A DNA stretch of 39,759 nucleotides. It comes from a virus. Both the position numbers and the translations under genes were made by a program. Positions 6,517 through 13,067 of this stretch are shown here, piece by piece; within the stretch, counting starts at the first letter, position 1, and each line of letters starts with the position of its first letter. The notes beneath the pieces are model-generated. The model was not told the origin of the DNA. It saw nothing but the letters and a program-made list of their open reading frames with translations, and made no database searches. Location: positions 1 to 39,759 of IMG/VR virus record IMGVR_UViG_3300028558_000057, one strand, 5' to 3'.

Positions 6517-6843
6517 ATGAACTGCCCGACCTGCAAGACTCCTGGAGCTTACGTCAGCGCCCTTTCAGTTGAGTGCTCCAACGCCAGCTGCAGACACTTC
6601 AAGGAGTCCACTACACCCCTCCTGACCGCCAAGGTGTTCGTGGGACAGAAGCGACGTTGGAAGTTGAACCGCCGCCCTTGGATCATAGGATACGGCTGGC
6701 CCGCAGACGAGTTCATCGTCAAGACAATCATAAATGACCAAGCCACTTGCGATGGCTCCTTCGGTCTCTTTGGTTACCCTCTGGGTAGTCCATACGAAGC
6801 GAAGCTGGATACGATCGAAATCGACTCCGACGTCATCCAATAG
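6517..6843 (+). CDS. zinc-ribbon protein, paralogue 3 of 3
   Basis: A 108-aa protein. MNCPTCKTPGAYV plus VECSNASCRHFK repeats the ribbon of the 4938 protein almost residue for residue. The C-terminal part begins VGQKRRWK. A similar GQRRRWK opens the protein at 7360, so these genes seem to shuffle small modules. GTG 6514 would add one Met. The class 1 motif just upstream supports the start. The stop TAG is again followed by a class 1 motif. Confidence 0.65.
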   Translation: MNCPTCKTPGAYVSALSVECSNASCRHFKESTTPLLTAKVFVGQKRRWKLNRRPWIIGYGWPADEFIVKTIINDQATCDGSFGLFGYPLGSPYEAKLDTIEIDSDVIQ

Positions 6844-6854
6844 TTTCGCTACTA
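6844..6854 (+). promoter_or_regulatory. class 1 motif
   Basis: Exact TTTCGCTACTA right after TAG. The first ATG (6860) opens only a 24-codon frame across two hairpins, so the likely target is the gene at 6956 with a leader of about 100 nt. Confidence 0.5.
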
Positions 6855-6870
6855 GATAAATGGTTGGGCA

Positions 6871-6890
6871 CCCGAGAGCATCGGGCTTTT
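6871..6890 (+). terminator. weak terminator or attenuator
   Basis: CCCGA (6871-6875) pairs with TCGGG (6881-6885), followed by CTTTT. A second hairpin, GGCAGAC/GTCTGCC, follows at 6898-6921. Both lie between a class 1 motif and the 6956 gene, so they may attenuate it. Confidence 0.4.
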
Positions 6891-6955
6891 GCACGCTGGC
6901 AGACCGTGGCCCATGTCTGCCTTACGTTTCTTGAAGGTTCCAAAGGGAAGCAGTC

Positions 6956-7363
6956 ATGAAGAACGTCGTTGTAGAGCGTGACCAGATCTGGAGTTACTTT
7001 CGGTCCGTTTTGGTCGGTCAGACCCGAAAGGTGATGAGAGTCGAAGACGAATATGTCTACTGTGTCGACAGGAACGGAATCCCCGCCAACATGACGGTCG
7101 AGTTCCTTCTGGAGAATGCGACGCTCGTCTACGCTCCCCCTAAGCAGGAAGAAGAGCCCGAGGTGGACCACACCGACACTATCAACCGCCTTTCTGACAT
7201 GAAAGAGAAGCTGGAGTCGGAGGCGAGCCGCCAGCGCCCGTCTATCGGACCTTGGGGCTTTCTTAAATACGACTCCTGGGACGTGGCCTACAACAAAGAA
7301 CTCGACGCCAAGGCGCTGGAGATCGCAATCGCCGTTCTCAAGAGCAAGTCGGTGCCCGCATGA
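6956..7363 (+). CDS. hypothetical protein, small beta domain plus helical tail
   Basis: A 135-aa protein. Residues 1-55 (VVVERDQIWSYF...TRKVMRVEDEYVYCVD) resemble a short phage beta-barrel-type domain (GQxW...R.VRV). An acidic linker follows (QEEEPEVDH), then helices. AGGGAAG upstream of ATG 6956 is an acceptable Shine-Dalgarno. Coupled by ATGA to the next gene. Function unknown. Confidence 0.6.
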   Translation: MKNVVVERDQIWSYFRSVLVGQTRKVMRVEDEYVYCVDRNGIPANMTVEFLLENATLVYAPPKQEEEPEVDHTDTINRLSDMKEKLESEASRQRPSIGPWGFLKYDSWDVAYNKELDAKALEIAIAVLKSKSVPA

Positions 7364-7602
7364 ACACCCCTTTGGCTATCGGACAACGTCGTCGGTGGAA
7401 GGGGCTGCCCGACGTTTTTGGGCTACCCCACAACGCAGAAGGACTGGAGTTTATTGTCGAAAAAATCGGCCCAAGTACCGCTAGGCTTCTAGGCTGCAGA
7501 GGTTCGTATATAACCTCCAATTCGGAAACGATGTTCTGCGAACACTGCTACGCCGACCAAGACTTTTTCGAGAAGTACTCGGTGCTGGTGGGGAACTACT
7601 AA
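7360..7602 (+). CDS. small hypothetical protein with CxxC
   Basis: An 80-aa protein. It opens with a GQRRRWK segment like the one in the 6517 protein. The C-terminus has MFCEHCYAD, a CxxC that may bind metal. ATG 7360 overlaps the previous stop. Its TAA (7600-7602) overlaps the stop of a small gene on the opposite strand. Last gene of the left rightward operon. Confidence 0.6.
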   Translation: MNTPLAIGQRRRWKGLPDVFGLPHNAEGLEFIVEKIGPSTARLLGCRGSYITSNSETMFCEHCYADQDFFEKYSVLVGNY

Positions 7603-7718
7603 CCTAAGAGTTCCAGCCCATGTGGCGCCCGTAGTACTGCACCTTCGATCGAGAGCTGGTCTAGGTTGACCAATTCCTCTCGGAAGATGATGCCGTGAAT
7701 GCTGGTTGTGTTTATCAT
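7599..7718 (-). CDS. tiny ORF, 39 aa
   Basis: ATG 7718 to TAG 7599-7601. The composition is protein-like (MINTTSIHGIIFREELVNLD...), with alternating hydrophobics. Its stop codon overlaps the stop of the convergent gene 7360-7602, which is the compact packing expected of real genes. No Shine-Dalgarno. It begins 2 nt after the stop of another tiny frame. No family recognised. Confidence 0.4.
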   Translation of the reverse strand: MINTTSIHGIIFREELVNLDQLSIEGAVLRAPHGLELLG

Positions 7719-7720
7719 TT

Positions 7721-7834
7721 TTATTTTTTCGGGCGGGGGCGAAATTGAGGCAGTACGTGAGCCGCGGTCTGCCAGCGCGGAGGCCTGACTCTGTAGTCTC
7801 CTCTCCTAAGGTCGTCACCATCGGGCCCAGTCAC
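7721..7834 (-). CDS. tiny ORF, 37 aa
   Basis: GTG 7834 to TAA 7721-7723. An Arg/Pro-rich basic peptide. Its support is the class 1 motif directly upstream on the same strand and tight packing with the 39-aa frame that follows. A competing frame begins at ATG 7821, so this is tentative. Confidence 0.25.
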   Translation of the reverse strand: MTGPDGDDLRRGDYRVRPPRWQTAAHVLPQFRPRPKK

Positions 7835-7839
7835 CAATG

Positions 7840-7851
7840 ATAGTAGCGAAA
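7840..7851 (-). promoter_or_regulatory. class 1 motif, leftward
   Basis: On the minus strand it reads AAGTTTCGCTACTAT. TACTAT fits TANNNT. It lies between the integrase terminator and the two tiny minus-strand frames. Confidence 0.5.
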
Positions 7852-7852
7852 C

Positions 7853-7922
7853 TTGATGAAAAAGTCAAAACTAATCCCGCGCCAGCCTGCTCGCCCACCT
7901 GCCCTTCAGGATGGCGCGGGAT
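7853..7922 (-). terminator. terminator after the integrase, possibly bidirectional
   Basis: An 11-bp perfect inverted repeat (7874-7884 with 7912-7922, 27-nt loop). On the minus strand it is followed by a T-rich run ending TTTTT, placing it just after the integrase stop. On the plus strand the right arm is followed by ATCCTCTTTTTAA, so it could also stop rightward transcription from 7602. Confidence 0.6.
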
Positions 7923-7931
7923 ATCCTCTTT

Positions 7932-9134
7932 TTAATTCAGAGCGTCGGTGACACGATCGACACGGGCACCCGAGACGGACTCGGCCTTGGCGTAGTGGCG
8001 CTCGGTCACGGCGAAGCTGTCGTGGCCCAGAGCTGCAGCCACTGACTCTCCTGTGCACCCGGCGGCGGTCGCGAGAGACGCGTGAGTCCCTCGGAGACCG
8101 TGAGTAGTGATGATACGGACCCCAGCGAGCTTGCAGCAGCGCTTCACGTTTTTGAGAAGCCACTGCCGATCGACATCGCCGAAAATCCTCTCGTCACCAT
8201 TCCGTCCACTGACCAAAGCTTGCAGCATGGGCTGCAGAGCCTCGGGGATCTTCAGTCGGCGGATGCCAGCCTCGGTCTTGGCCGACGTGATGACGAACAT
8301 CTTCCCTCCGTCATCCAGCTCGCACACGAGCCTGTCGGTTATCTCCGAAGCACGCATCCCCATCAACAGAGCCGTAGCGGCAGCGACTGCCCCCACGTCA
8401 CCTTTGCGAGCCAGCTCTTCGACCTTGTCCAAAAACTTCTTGGACTCGTCGATTCCTACGAGCTGCAGCTTGCCCCTCTTCCTACGGCCAAGCACCTCGA
8501 TTGCACCGAAAGGGTTGATGTCACCCTTCAGCCACCTCTTGGTTCCAACCCACTTGAAGAAGGTCTTCACCTGGCTGAGCGTGCTGGACTGAGTGTTGAC
8601 CGAAGGTACGTGTTTGGTGAAACGACCAGGTGTGGTGATAAACTTCTGCCACACATCACCGGCTAGAGTCTGGGTGAACTCGCCGGTCATGGTCTTTTCT
8701 TGACCACGGAAGAAGACACCGAACCGATCCTTGGTGGTCTGGATTGGACGAGGGCGGTTGCCCTTCTCCTCCATGTACTTGTAGTACTGGTCCAGCGCTT
8801 CCGACAGCAGCACACCGACTGGACGTCGGTACTCTTTCTCTAGCTTCGGGACAGCTGCGTCGGCTTCTTCACGTGTGTTGTACACGTAGTTCTTCTTCTT
8901 GCCCGTATCCGTGTCAACGACCCTTACTCTGAACTTGTTTCGATCAGGAAATACGTACACTTTGCACATCGGCGCTTCTCCTTGTGAAGCGCCGTCGTTG
9001 ATTACTATTTGGTTGTTGTCAGAGAGCTGGTCTGCAGTACGATTTGAACCATACTCAGCCAGCTGCCCCTTGTCCAGGAGGTTTTGGACCACTTGCTTGG
9101 CCGCTTGCGCGACCATTTCCTCGAAGGATGCCAC
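7932..9134 (-). CDS. int: tyrosine-family site-specific integrase
   Basis: A 400-aa recombinase that would join phage and host DNA at attP/attB. All catalytic residues are visible: Arg261 (GMRASEI), Lys286 (SAKTEAG), His345-x-x-Arg348 (THGLRGTH), His371 (LGHDS) and nucleophile Tyr381 (ERHYAK). An N-terminal arm-binding-type domain lies at about 57-100 (CKVYVFPDRNKFRVRVVD), followed by a SAM-like core-binding domain at about 105-200. The first 50 residues are an extra, mostly helical extension. GTG 9134 lies 3 nt after the previous stop, with no clear Shine-Dalgarno. Residues and length fit an intact temperate-phage enzyme. Confidence 0.93.
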   Translation of the reverse strand: MASFEEMVAQAAKQVVQNLLDKGQLAEYGSNRTADQLSDNNQIVINDGASQGEAPMCKVYVFPDRNKFRVRVVDTDTGKKKNYVYNTREEADAAVPKLEKEYRRPVGVLLSEALDQYYKYMEEKGNRPRPIQTTKDRFGVFFRGQEKTMTGEFTQTLAGDVWQKFITTPGRFTKHVPSVNTQSSTLSQVKTFFKWVGTKRWLKGDINPFGAIEVLGRRKRGKLQLVGIDESKKFLDKVEELARKGDVGAVAAATALLMGMRASEITDRLVCELDDGGKMFVITSAKTEAGIRRLKIPEALQPMLQALVSGRNGDERIFGDVDRQWLLKNVKRCCKLAGVRIITTHGLRGTHASLATAAGCTGESVAAALGHDSFAVTERHYAKAESVSGARVDRVTDALN

Positions 9135-9137
9135 GTG

Positions 9138-9659
9138 TTAGCCGTGGTCTTCGCAGGTACCCAGCATACAGCGCCCGCAGACATCCACAATCGTGTAGCC
9201 GCAGCGTTCGTAGTGGTCAAGCTGCGAGGAATGGTGGGCCAGGATGTAGCGCCAAGGGGCTCGCAGGGTGCTGTTCTTAGGGGAACAAACGCGTTCGGTA
9301 TGAAGAAAGTCGAGCTGCCGAGGAGCGTCCGTCTGATACAGCTGACCATAGTTGACACCGACGAATTCAACGGCCTTCTCGAAGGCCAGACCGTACGCCG
9401 CCTCCTTCAGCGGCAGCCGCCTCCGGCCACGCTCGTAGTCCGCCAGAGGGTCCTTGGTGAACTTGCCGTTGTGCCCACGTACGGTGACGTGGTAGTTGCC
9501 GTCCTGCGGCACCCAATCGACCGACTCGCTCAGCTCTTCGATGCACTTGACGAAGCGCCGCTGCCAGTCCGCCGGCATCGACTGCAGTGCAGTGCGAGAG
9601 ACAGCGAAGTACTGGGCATACGACAGACCAAAGAGTTCGTGAACCAGCTCGTCACTCAT
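9138..9659 (-). CDS. conserved-type phage hypothetical protein
   Basis: A 173-aa protein. Segments SRTALQSMPADWQRRFVKCIEEL and YHVTVRGHNGKFTKDPLADYERGRRR recall hypothetical proteins common in actinobacteriophages; this is recollection, not a search. Cys/His at the C-terminus (CGRCMLGTCEDH) could bind metal. The start is supported by a class 1 motif at N6 spacing and an AAGGAT Shine-Dalgarno. It overlaps the upstream gene by 8 nt and sits in the integrase operon. Confidence 0.65.
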   Translation of the reverse strand: MSDELVHELFGLSYAQYFAVSRTALQSMPADWQRRFVKCIEELSESVDWVPQDGNYHVTVRGHNGKFTKDPLADYERGRRRLPLKEAAYGLAFEKAVEFVGVNYGQLYQTDAPRQLDFLHTERVCSPKNSTLRAPWRYILAHHSSQLDHYERCGYTIVDVCGRCMLGTCEDHG

Positions 9660-9945
9660 GATCCTTACGTAGCGAAACTTTTCGAATCTCGACGAGCCCG
9701 GGACCGGCTTTGGAGGCTCTGCACTTACAAGGTGCGGGCGCCAGCTCCATTCTCCGATCGCGGTTCATGGCAGTCACGATGCTTTGTGCCACCTCGAAGT
9801 CCTCACACTCAGCGATGAACTTGTCGTGACAGTCTAGAATCACGTGGATCGTGCGCGAGATGTAGCCGCTGACCCTCGACTTGATCTGCCAAGGGAGACG
9901 CAAGGGGTTATTGGTCCCCGGCAAGGTCAGAGCGGCGTCAACCAC
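9652..9945 (-). CDS. small hypothetical protein
   Basis: A 97-aa protein from GTG 9945. The core (TIHVILDCHDKFIAECEDFEVAQSIVTAMNRD) reads as strand-strand-helix. The C-terminal KVSLRKDHE is encoded across the next class 1 motif. It starts 8 nt after the stop of the 53-aa gene upstream. No family recognised. Confidence 0.6.
   Translation of the reverse strand: MVDAALTLPGTNNPLRLPWQIKSRVSGYISRTIHVILDCHDKFIAECEDFEVAQSIVTAMNRDRRMELAPAPCKCRASKAGPGLVEIRKVSLRKDHE
9667..9677 (-). promoter_or_regulatory. class 1 motif variant, N6 spacing
   Basis: The minus strand reads AGTTTCGCTACGTA. Hexamer TACGTA lies exactly 6 nt before ATG 9659, and a Shine-Dalgarno (AAGGA) follows the motif. Confidence 0.6.
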
Positions 9946-9953
9946 GACCGTAC

Positions 9954-10115
9954 CTACCGCTTGATCCCGCTAGCCAGCTTGCGACGCAGCTCGGAGACCT
10001 CGTCGTACATCTCCTCTTCATCGAGGTAAGCAACCTCGTCGGCAGGCGTGCACAAAGAACAGCTGCAGCGAGTAGGGAGCGAGACGTCAAACACGAAATT
10101 GTCGGAGCGGCTCAT
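9954..10115 (-). CDS. small hypothetical protein, 53 aa
   Basis: ATG 10115 to TAG 9954-9956. CSCSLC near residues 18-23 is a Cys-rich patch. An acidic helix follows (YLDEEEMYDEVSELRRKLA), then a basic end. GGAAG about 7 nt upstream is a good Shine-Dalgarno. It begins 3 nt after the previous gene's stop and sits in an otherwise gapless operon. Confidence 0.65.
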   Translation of the reverse strand: MSRSDNFVFDVSLPTRCSCSLCTPADEVAYLDEEEMYDEVSELRRKLASGIKR

Positions 10116-10118
10116 GAG

Positions 10119-10505
10119 CTACTTCCGCTGCTCGTAGTTCTTCAGTCGGCGCTTGAGTTCGAGGTTCTGCTTCCTCAAGGTGTCGATGGTTCCGCCGACC
10201 GAAATCAGCTTGAGGACGTGAAGCGTCAGGCCCTCGACCTGCTTGGCCAGCTCTTCACGCTGCGTGTCGACGTCCAGAAACATCTGGACGAAGCGATCGA
10301 GCTGGGCTGTTTGTTCGTCCAGCTCCTTTTGAAGGATGGAGAGGCGAGTAAGCGGCGTCATGAGCCTCTCCAGAGGCACGGGTTCAAGCCGTAGCGTGGG
10401 AGGGTTCCGAATGATGGCCGCGAGGGATCGATCCGGGGGCCCCGAGCTGACCGTTTCGACCTTGGCTCCGTAGACGTACCCCAACAGGGGCCATTGCTTC
10501 GACAT
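10119..10505 (-). CDS. coiled-coil protein, first gene of the integrase operon
   Basis: A 128-aa protein. Residues 50-125 form a long heptad-like helix (LTRLSILQKELDEQTAQLDRFVQMFL...LKRRLKNYEQ), so dimerisation through a coiled coil is likely. The N-terminal 45 residues are Pro-rich. ATG 10505 lies 6 nt after hexamer TACTAG of a class 1 motif, with no Shine-Dalgarno. It heads the leftward operon ending in the integrase and is divergent from the tail genes. Confidence 0.65.
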   Translation of the reverse strand: MSKQWPLLGYVYGAKVETVSSGPPDRSLAAIIRNPPTLRLEPVPLERLMTPLTRLSILQKELDEQTAQLDRFVQMFLDVDTQREELAKQVEGLTLHVLKLISVGGTIDTLRKQNLELKRRLKNYEQRK

Positions 10506-10511
10506 GTAATG

Positions 10512-10523
10512 CTAGTAGCGAAA
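10512..10523 (-). promoter_or_regulatory. class 1 motif, leftward, N6 spacing
   Basis: The minus strand reads AGTTTCGCTACTAG, then 6 nt, then ATG 10505. It sits back to back with the class 2 motif at 10533. Confidence 0.7.
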
Positions 10524-10532
10524 CTTCCGAGA

Positions 10533-10539
10533 CAATCTT
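10533..10539 (+). promoter_or_regulatory. class 2 motif CAATCTT, N6 spacing
   Basis: CAATCTT, 6 nt, GTG 10546. The whole divergent intergenic region is 40 bp and contains both start-associated motifs and little else. Confidence 0.7.
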
Positions 10540-10545
10540 GAGCTT

Positions 10546-13041
10546 GTGCCCACTCTTCCTCCCGGTCCTGTCACGTCAATCCAAGACCTAGCTCTCAGCA
10601 ATAAGCTGCGTCCCCAGCCCCAGACGGACCGTCGATGGTTCCGTAACTCTGTGATATCAGGCGGGAATTGGAACAAACTGTTCCCTTACGAGCTGCTGGT
10701 CGTAGAGCAGTCTTCCGACGGTTCGTATGCGACCAAGACTGATTCTCAGGGAGAAATTAAATTCACCCTCCCGATCCCACCCGAGACCATTGGGTTGTCG
10801 ATGCCCTTTGCTGTCTCCGCCGACGCAACGCTAGGCGGCGTCGTAGAGCGTCATAGCGGGGCCCCCTTCCGCATGATTTCTTTGAGCGGCACCACCGGCG
10901 TTCTGATCGGTAAGACCGAGGCGCCGGCAGTTGCCCCTACGGCGTCCCTCTCCGAGGCCATTTTCGCCGGCACCATCACCCAGGCCAATCAAACGGCGTC
11001 GGCGTTTGGGACCCTGCAGAACGGTAGCCAGACGTTCGAGACGAACGCGATCGCCGATTCCGAGTTCGACGACACCGACGGAATGGGCGCGTTGACCGGC
11101 TGGTACCAGTTCCGTCTCCTCCAGGCGTTCTTCGAGGACTACCTGGCCCTGAAGCAAACAAAGGCGGGGCAACGTTCGGTTCTGGCTCTCGCCTGCTACA
11201 AGGACGAGGCCGTCTATCTCGTCACTCCGCAAGCGTTTGATGTCCGAAAGTCGGCTTCCAATCCTCTGGAGTACATGTACCAGCTCAATCTCAAGGCTTG
11301 GAAGAGAATCAAGCTGTCGGGCGGTACCGTTGAAATCATCAACACGTATGTCCCGATCCAAAGGGATCCTAACAAGCTCGCCCAGCTCCTCACCTCGATT
11401 CAAGATTCTCGCCGGGTGCTTCAGGGTGCCCGCAAGACGATCTTGGCGGTGAGCGGTGACGTTCAACACTCGCTCTTTGAGCCCATGCGCGAAGTCTGCT
11501 TGTTCGCCAAAGACGCCCTGAGCGTCCCGTTGGCAATCGCCGACCTCGCAGACAGCGTCATTAAATCGACCAAAGATGCCATCGTCACTCTCAAGGGCAC
11601 ACGAAAAGACATTTTCAATTTCCCCCAGAACGCGGCACAGCGCACGCAGCAAATTACAGTCGAAGCCCGTGACGCCGAATTGGCTATCGGTGCCCTAGCC
11701 GCAGAGAAGGGCGATGACCCCTCTACTCAAAATTCGCGCGAGGCCCATCCGGCGAACACGCCGTTCGTCAACCCTTCGGAGAACTACGATTTCTTCTCGA
11801 CCATTCAGGTTGGCGACCTCCAGCTGCCCCCTCCTGTCATGGCCCAAATCGCAGCCGATAGAGCGCGTGTGCGCCGACTAACTCGTCTGGATTTCAAGCA
11901 ACGCCGTGACACCGTCTTGGCGACAGCGAACCAATTTGCCAACGCCATCGGGCTTGGGGACCCCACCTTTAACAAGGTGTACGGTCTCACGGCCCCCGCG
12001 ACACCTGCCGTTGAAGAGCCTACCGACGAGGATTTTGACATCGTCTATGCCCTCAACCAGGTCGTCCAGGAGCTGAATCGCCTGGTGGTGTCGAACGACA
12101 ACGACCCGAATGCGATCCTAGACTCGGTCACGGCAATCGCCGGCATGGCTACTCGGTCGGGTATCGCCTTCCAGATCCCCAAGTCCAAGTATCCGGTGCC
12201 GTTTCCCTACGGAAGCACTTTGGAGATGCTGTCGGCCCGCTACCTGGGGACCCCCGATCGTTGGCACGAGATCGCTGCCCTCAATGGCCTACGGTCTCCT
12301 TACGTGGACGAGGAGGGCTTTGTTCTGCCGCTCCTGACTTCGGGAGCCCGCAACCAGATCATGGTGTCCGACACAAGCAATCTGCACGTCGGTAAGCCCG
12401 TCTGGATCGAGTCGAACGCGGCCATGCGCGAACGCCGCACAATTATCAAAATCGACAAAATCACCTCGACCTCTTTCATCCTGACCGTCGACGGCAACGC
12501 GGATCTCGAAAAATACTCGGTCCTGGCTGAGGCGAAACTGACAGCATTCCTTCCTGACACCGTCAATAGCCAGCAGACCATCTACATCCCGAGCGACACC
12601 GAGCCCAAAGAAGGCGACTTCAAGACGCAGGCGATCCCGGGCCTGGACGAGTTCGACTCTCTCATCGCCGTGGGCGGTGTTGATTTTCTTCTCACCCAGA
12701 GCAACGACCTGGTTCTAACCCCCGACGCGGAGCCGCGGTGGAGCGTTGGCCTGACAAACGTGATTCAGCAAATTCGCCTGGCCGTATCTACGGTGCAAGG
12801 CTCGGTACTTCGACACCCAGAATTCGGCTTGCCGCTTGAGCCAGGGCAGAGCATTGCGGATTTATCTCCGTCGCAGGTGATTCGTGCAACGCAGACTTTG
12901 TTCGCAGGCAATCCCACTTTTACTGGGGTGAAAAATGCCACGCTGGCAGTCACGGGACCGACATCTACCCTGGCTTTAAACGTAGCTGTGTCAGGAGGCG
13001 GCAACCAGGTCATTCCAGTCGGAGTCGAGATCAAGAGCTAA
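10546..13041 (+). CDS. baseplate protein with LysM-like and gp25-like domains
   Basis: An 831-aa tail protein. Residues about 550-605 (YGSTLEMLSARYLGTPDRWHEIAALNGL) match the LysM-like segment found in myovirus baseplate proteins such as T4 gp53. Residues about 700-831 (GGVDFLLTQSNDLVLTP...HPEFGLPLEPG...) resemble the gp25/GPW baseplate wedge fold. The N-terminal 500 residues are unassigned beta- and helix-rich sequence. The next gene is baseplate protein J, the usual partner of gp25, which supports a contractile tail. GTG start set by the class 2 motif, no Shine-Dalgarno. A fusion of the two wedge functions is an inference. Confidence 0.7.
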   Translation: MPTLPPGPVTSIQDLALSNKLRPQPQTDRRWFRNSVISGGNWNKLFPYELLVVEQSSDGSYATKTDSQGEIKFTLPIPPETIGLSMPFAVSADATLGGVVERHSGAPFRMISLSGTTGVLIGKTEAPAVAPTASLSEAIFAGTITQANQTASAFGTLQNGSQTFETNAIADSEFDDTDGMGALTGWYQFRLLQAFFEDYLALKQTKAGQRSVLALACYKDEAVYLVTPQAFDVRKSASNPLEYMYQLNLKAWKRIKLSGGTVEIINTYVPIQRDPNKLAQLLTSIQDSRRVLQGARKTILAVSGDVQHSLFEPMREVCLFAKDALSVPLAIADLADSVIKSTKDAIVTLKGTRKDIFNFPQNAAQRTQQITVEARDAELAIGALAAEKGDDPSTQNSREAHPANTPFVNPSENYDFFSTIQVGDLQLPPPVMAQIAADRARVRRLTRLDFKQRRDTVLATANQFANAIGLGDPTFNKVYGLTAPATPAVEEPTDEDFDIVYALNQVVQELNRLVVSNDNDPNAILDSVTAIAGMATRSGIAFQIPKSKYPVPFPYGSTLEMLSARYLGTPDRWHEIAALNGLRSPYVDEEGFVLPLLTSGARNQIMVSDTSNLHVGKPVWIESNAAMRERRTIIKIDKITSTSFILTVDGNADLEKYSVLAEAKLTAFLPDTVNSQQTIYIPSDTEPKEGDFKTQAIPGLDEFDSLIAVGGVDFLLTQSNDLVLTPDAEPRWSVGLTNVIQQIRLAVSTVQGSVLRHPEFGLPLEPGQSIADLSPSQVIRATQTLFAGNPTFTGVKNATLAVTGPTSTLALNVAVSGGGNQVIPVGVEIKS

Positions 13042-13054
13042 GACGGGACAACCG

Positions 13055-13061
13055 CAATCTT
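13055..13061 (+). promoter_or_regulatory. class 2 motif CAATCTT, N6 spacing
   Basis: CCGCAATCTT, 6 nt, GTG 13068, in a 26-bp gap between the two baseplate genes. Confidence 0.7.
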
Positions 13062-13067
13062 ACTCGC

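Noticed and set aside
6860-6934. 24-codon frame after the 6844 motif
   Set aside because: It spans two hairpins with little protein character, and the spacing to the motif is 4 nt rather than 6.
7489-7821. 110-codon minus-strand frame
   Set aside because: It overlaps much of the 7360-7602 gene antisense and has His/Arg-rich, protein-unlike composition. The two tiny frames explain the region better.
10831-11652. 273-codon minus-strand frame
   Set aside because: Antisense shadow of the baseplate gene; no start signal or recognisable domain.
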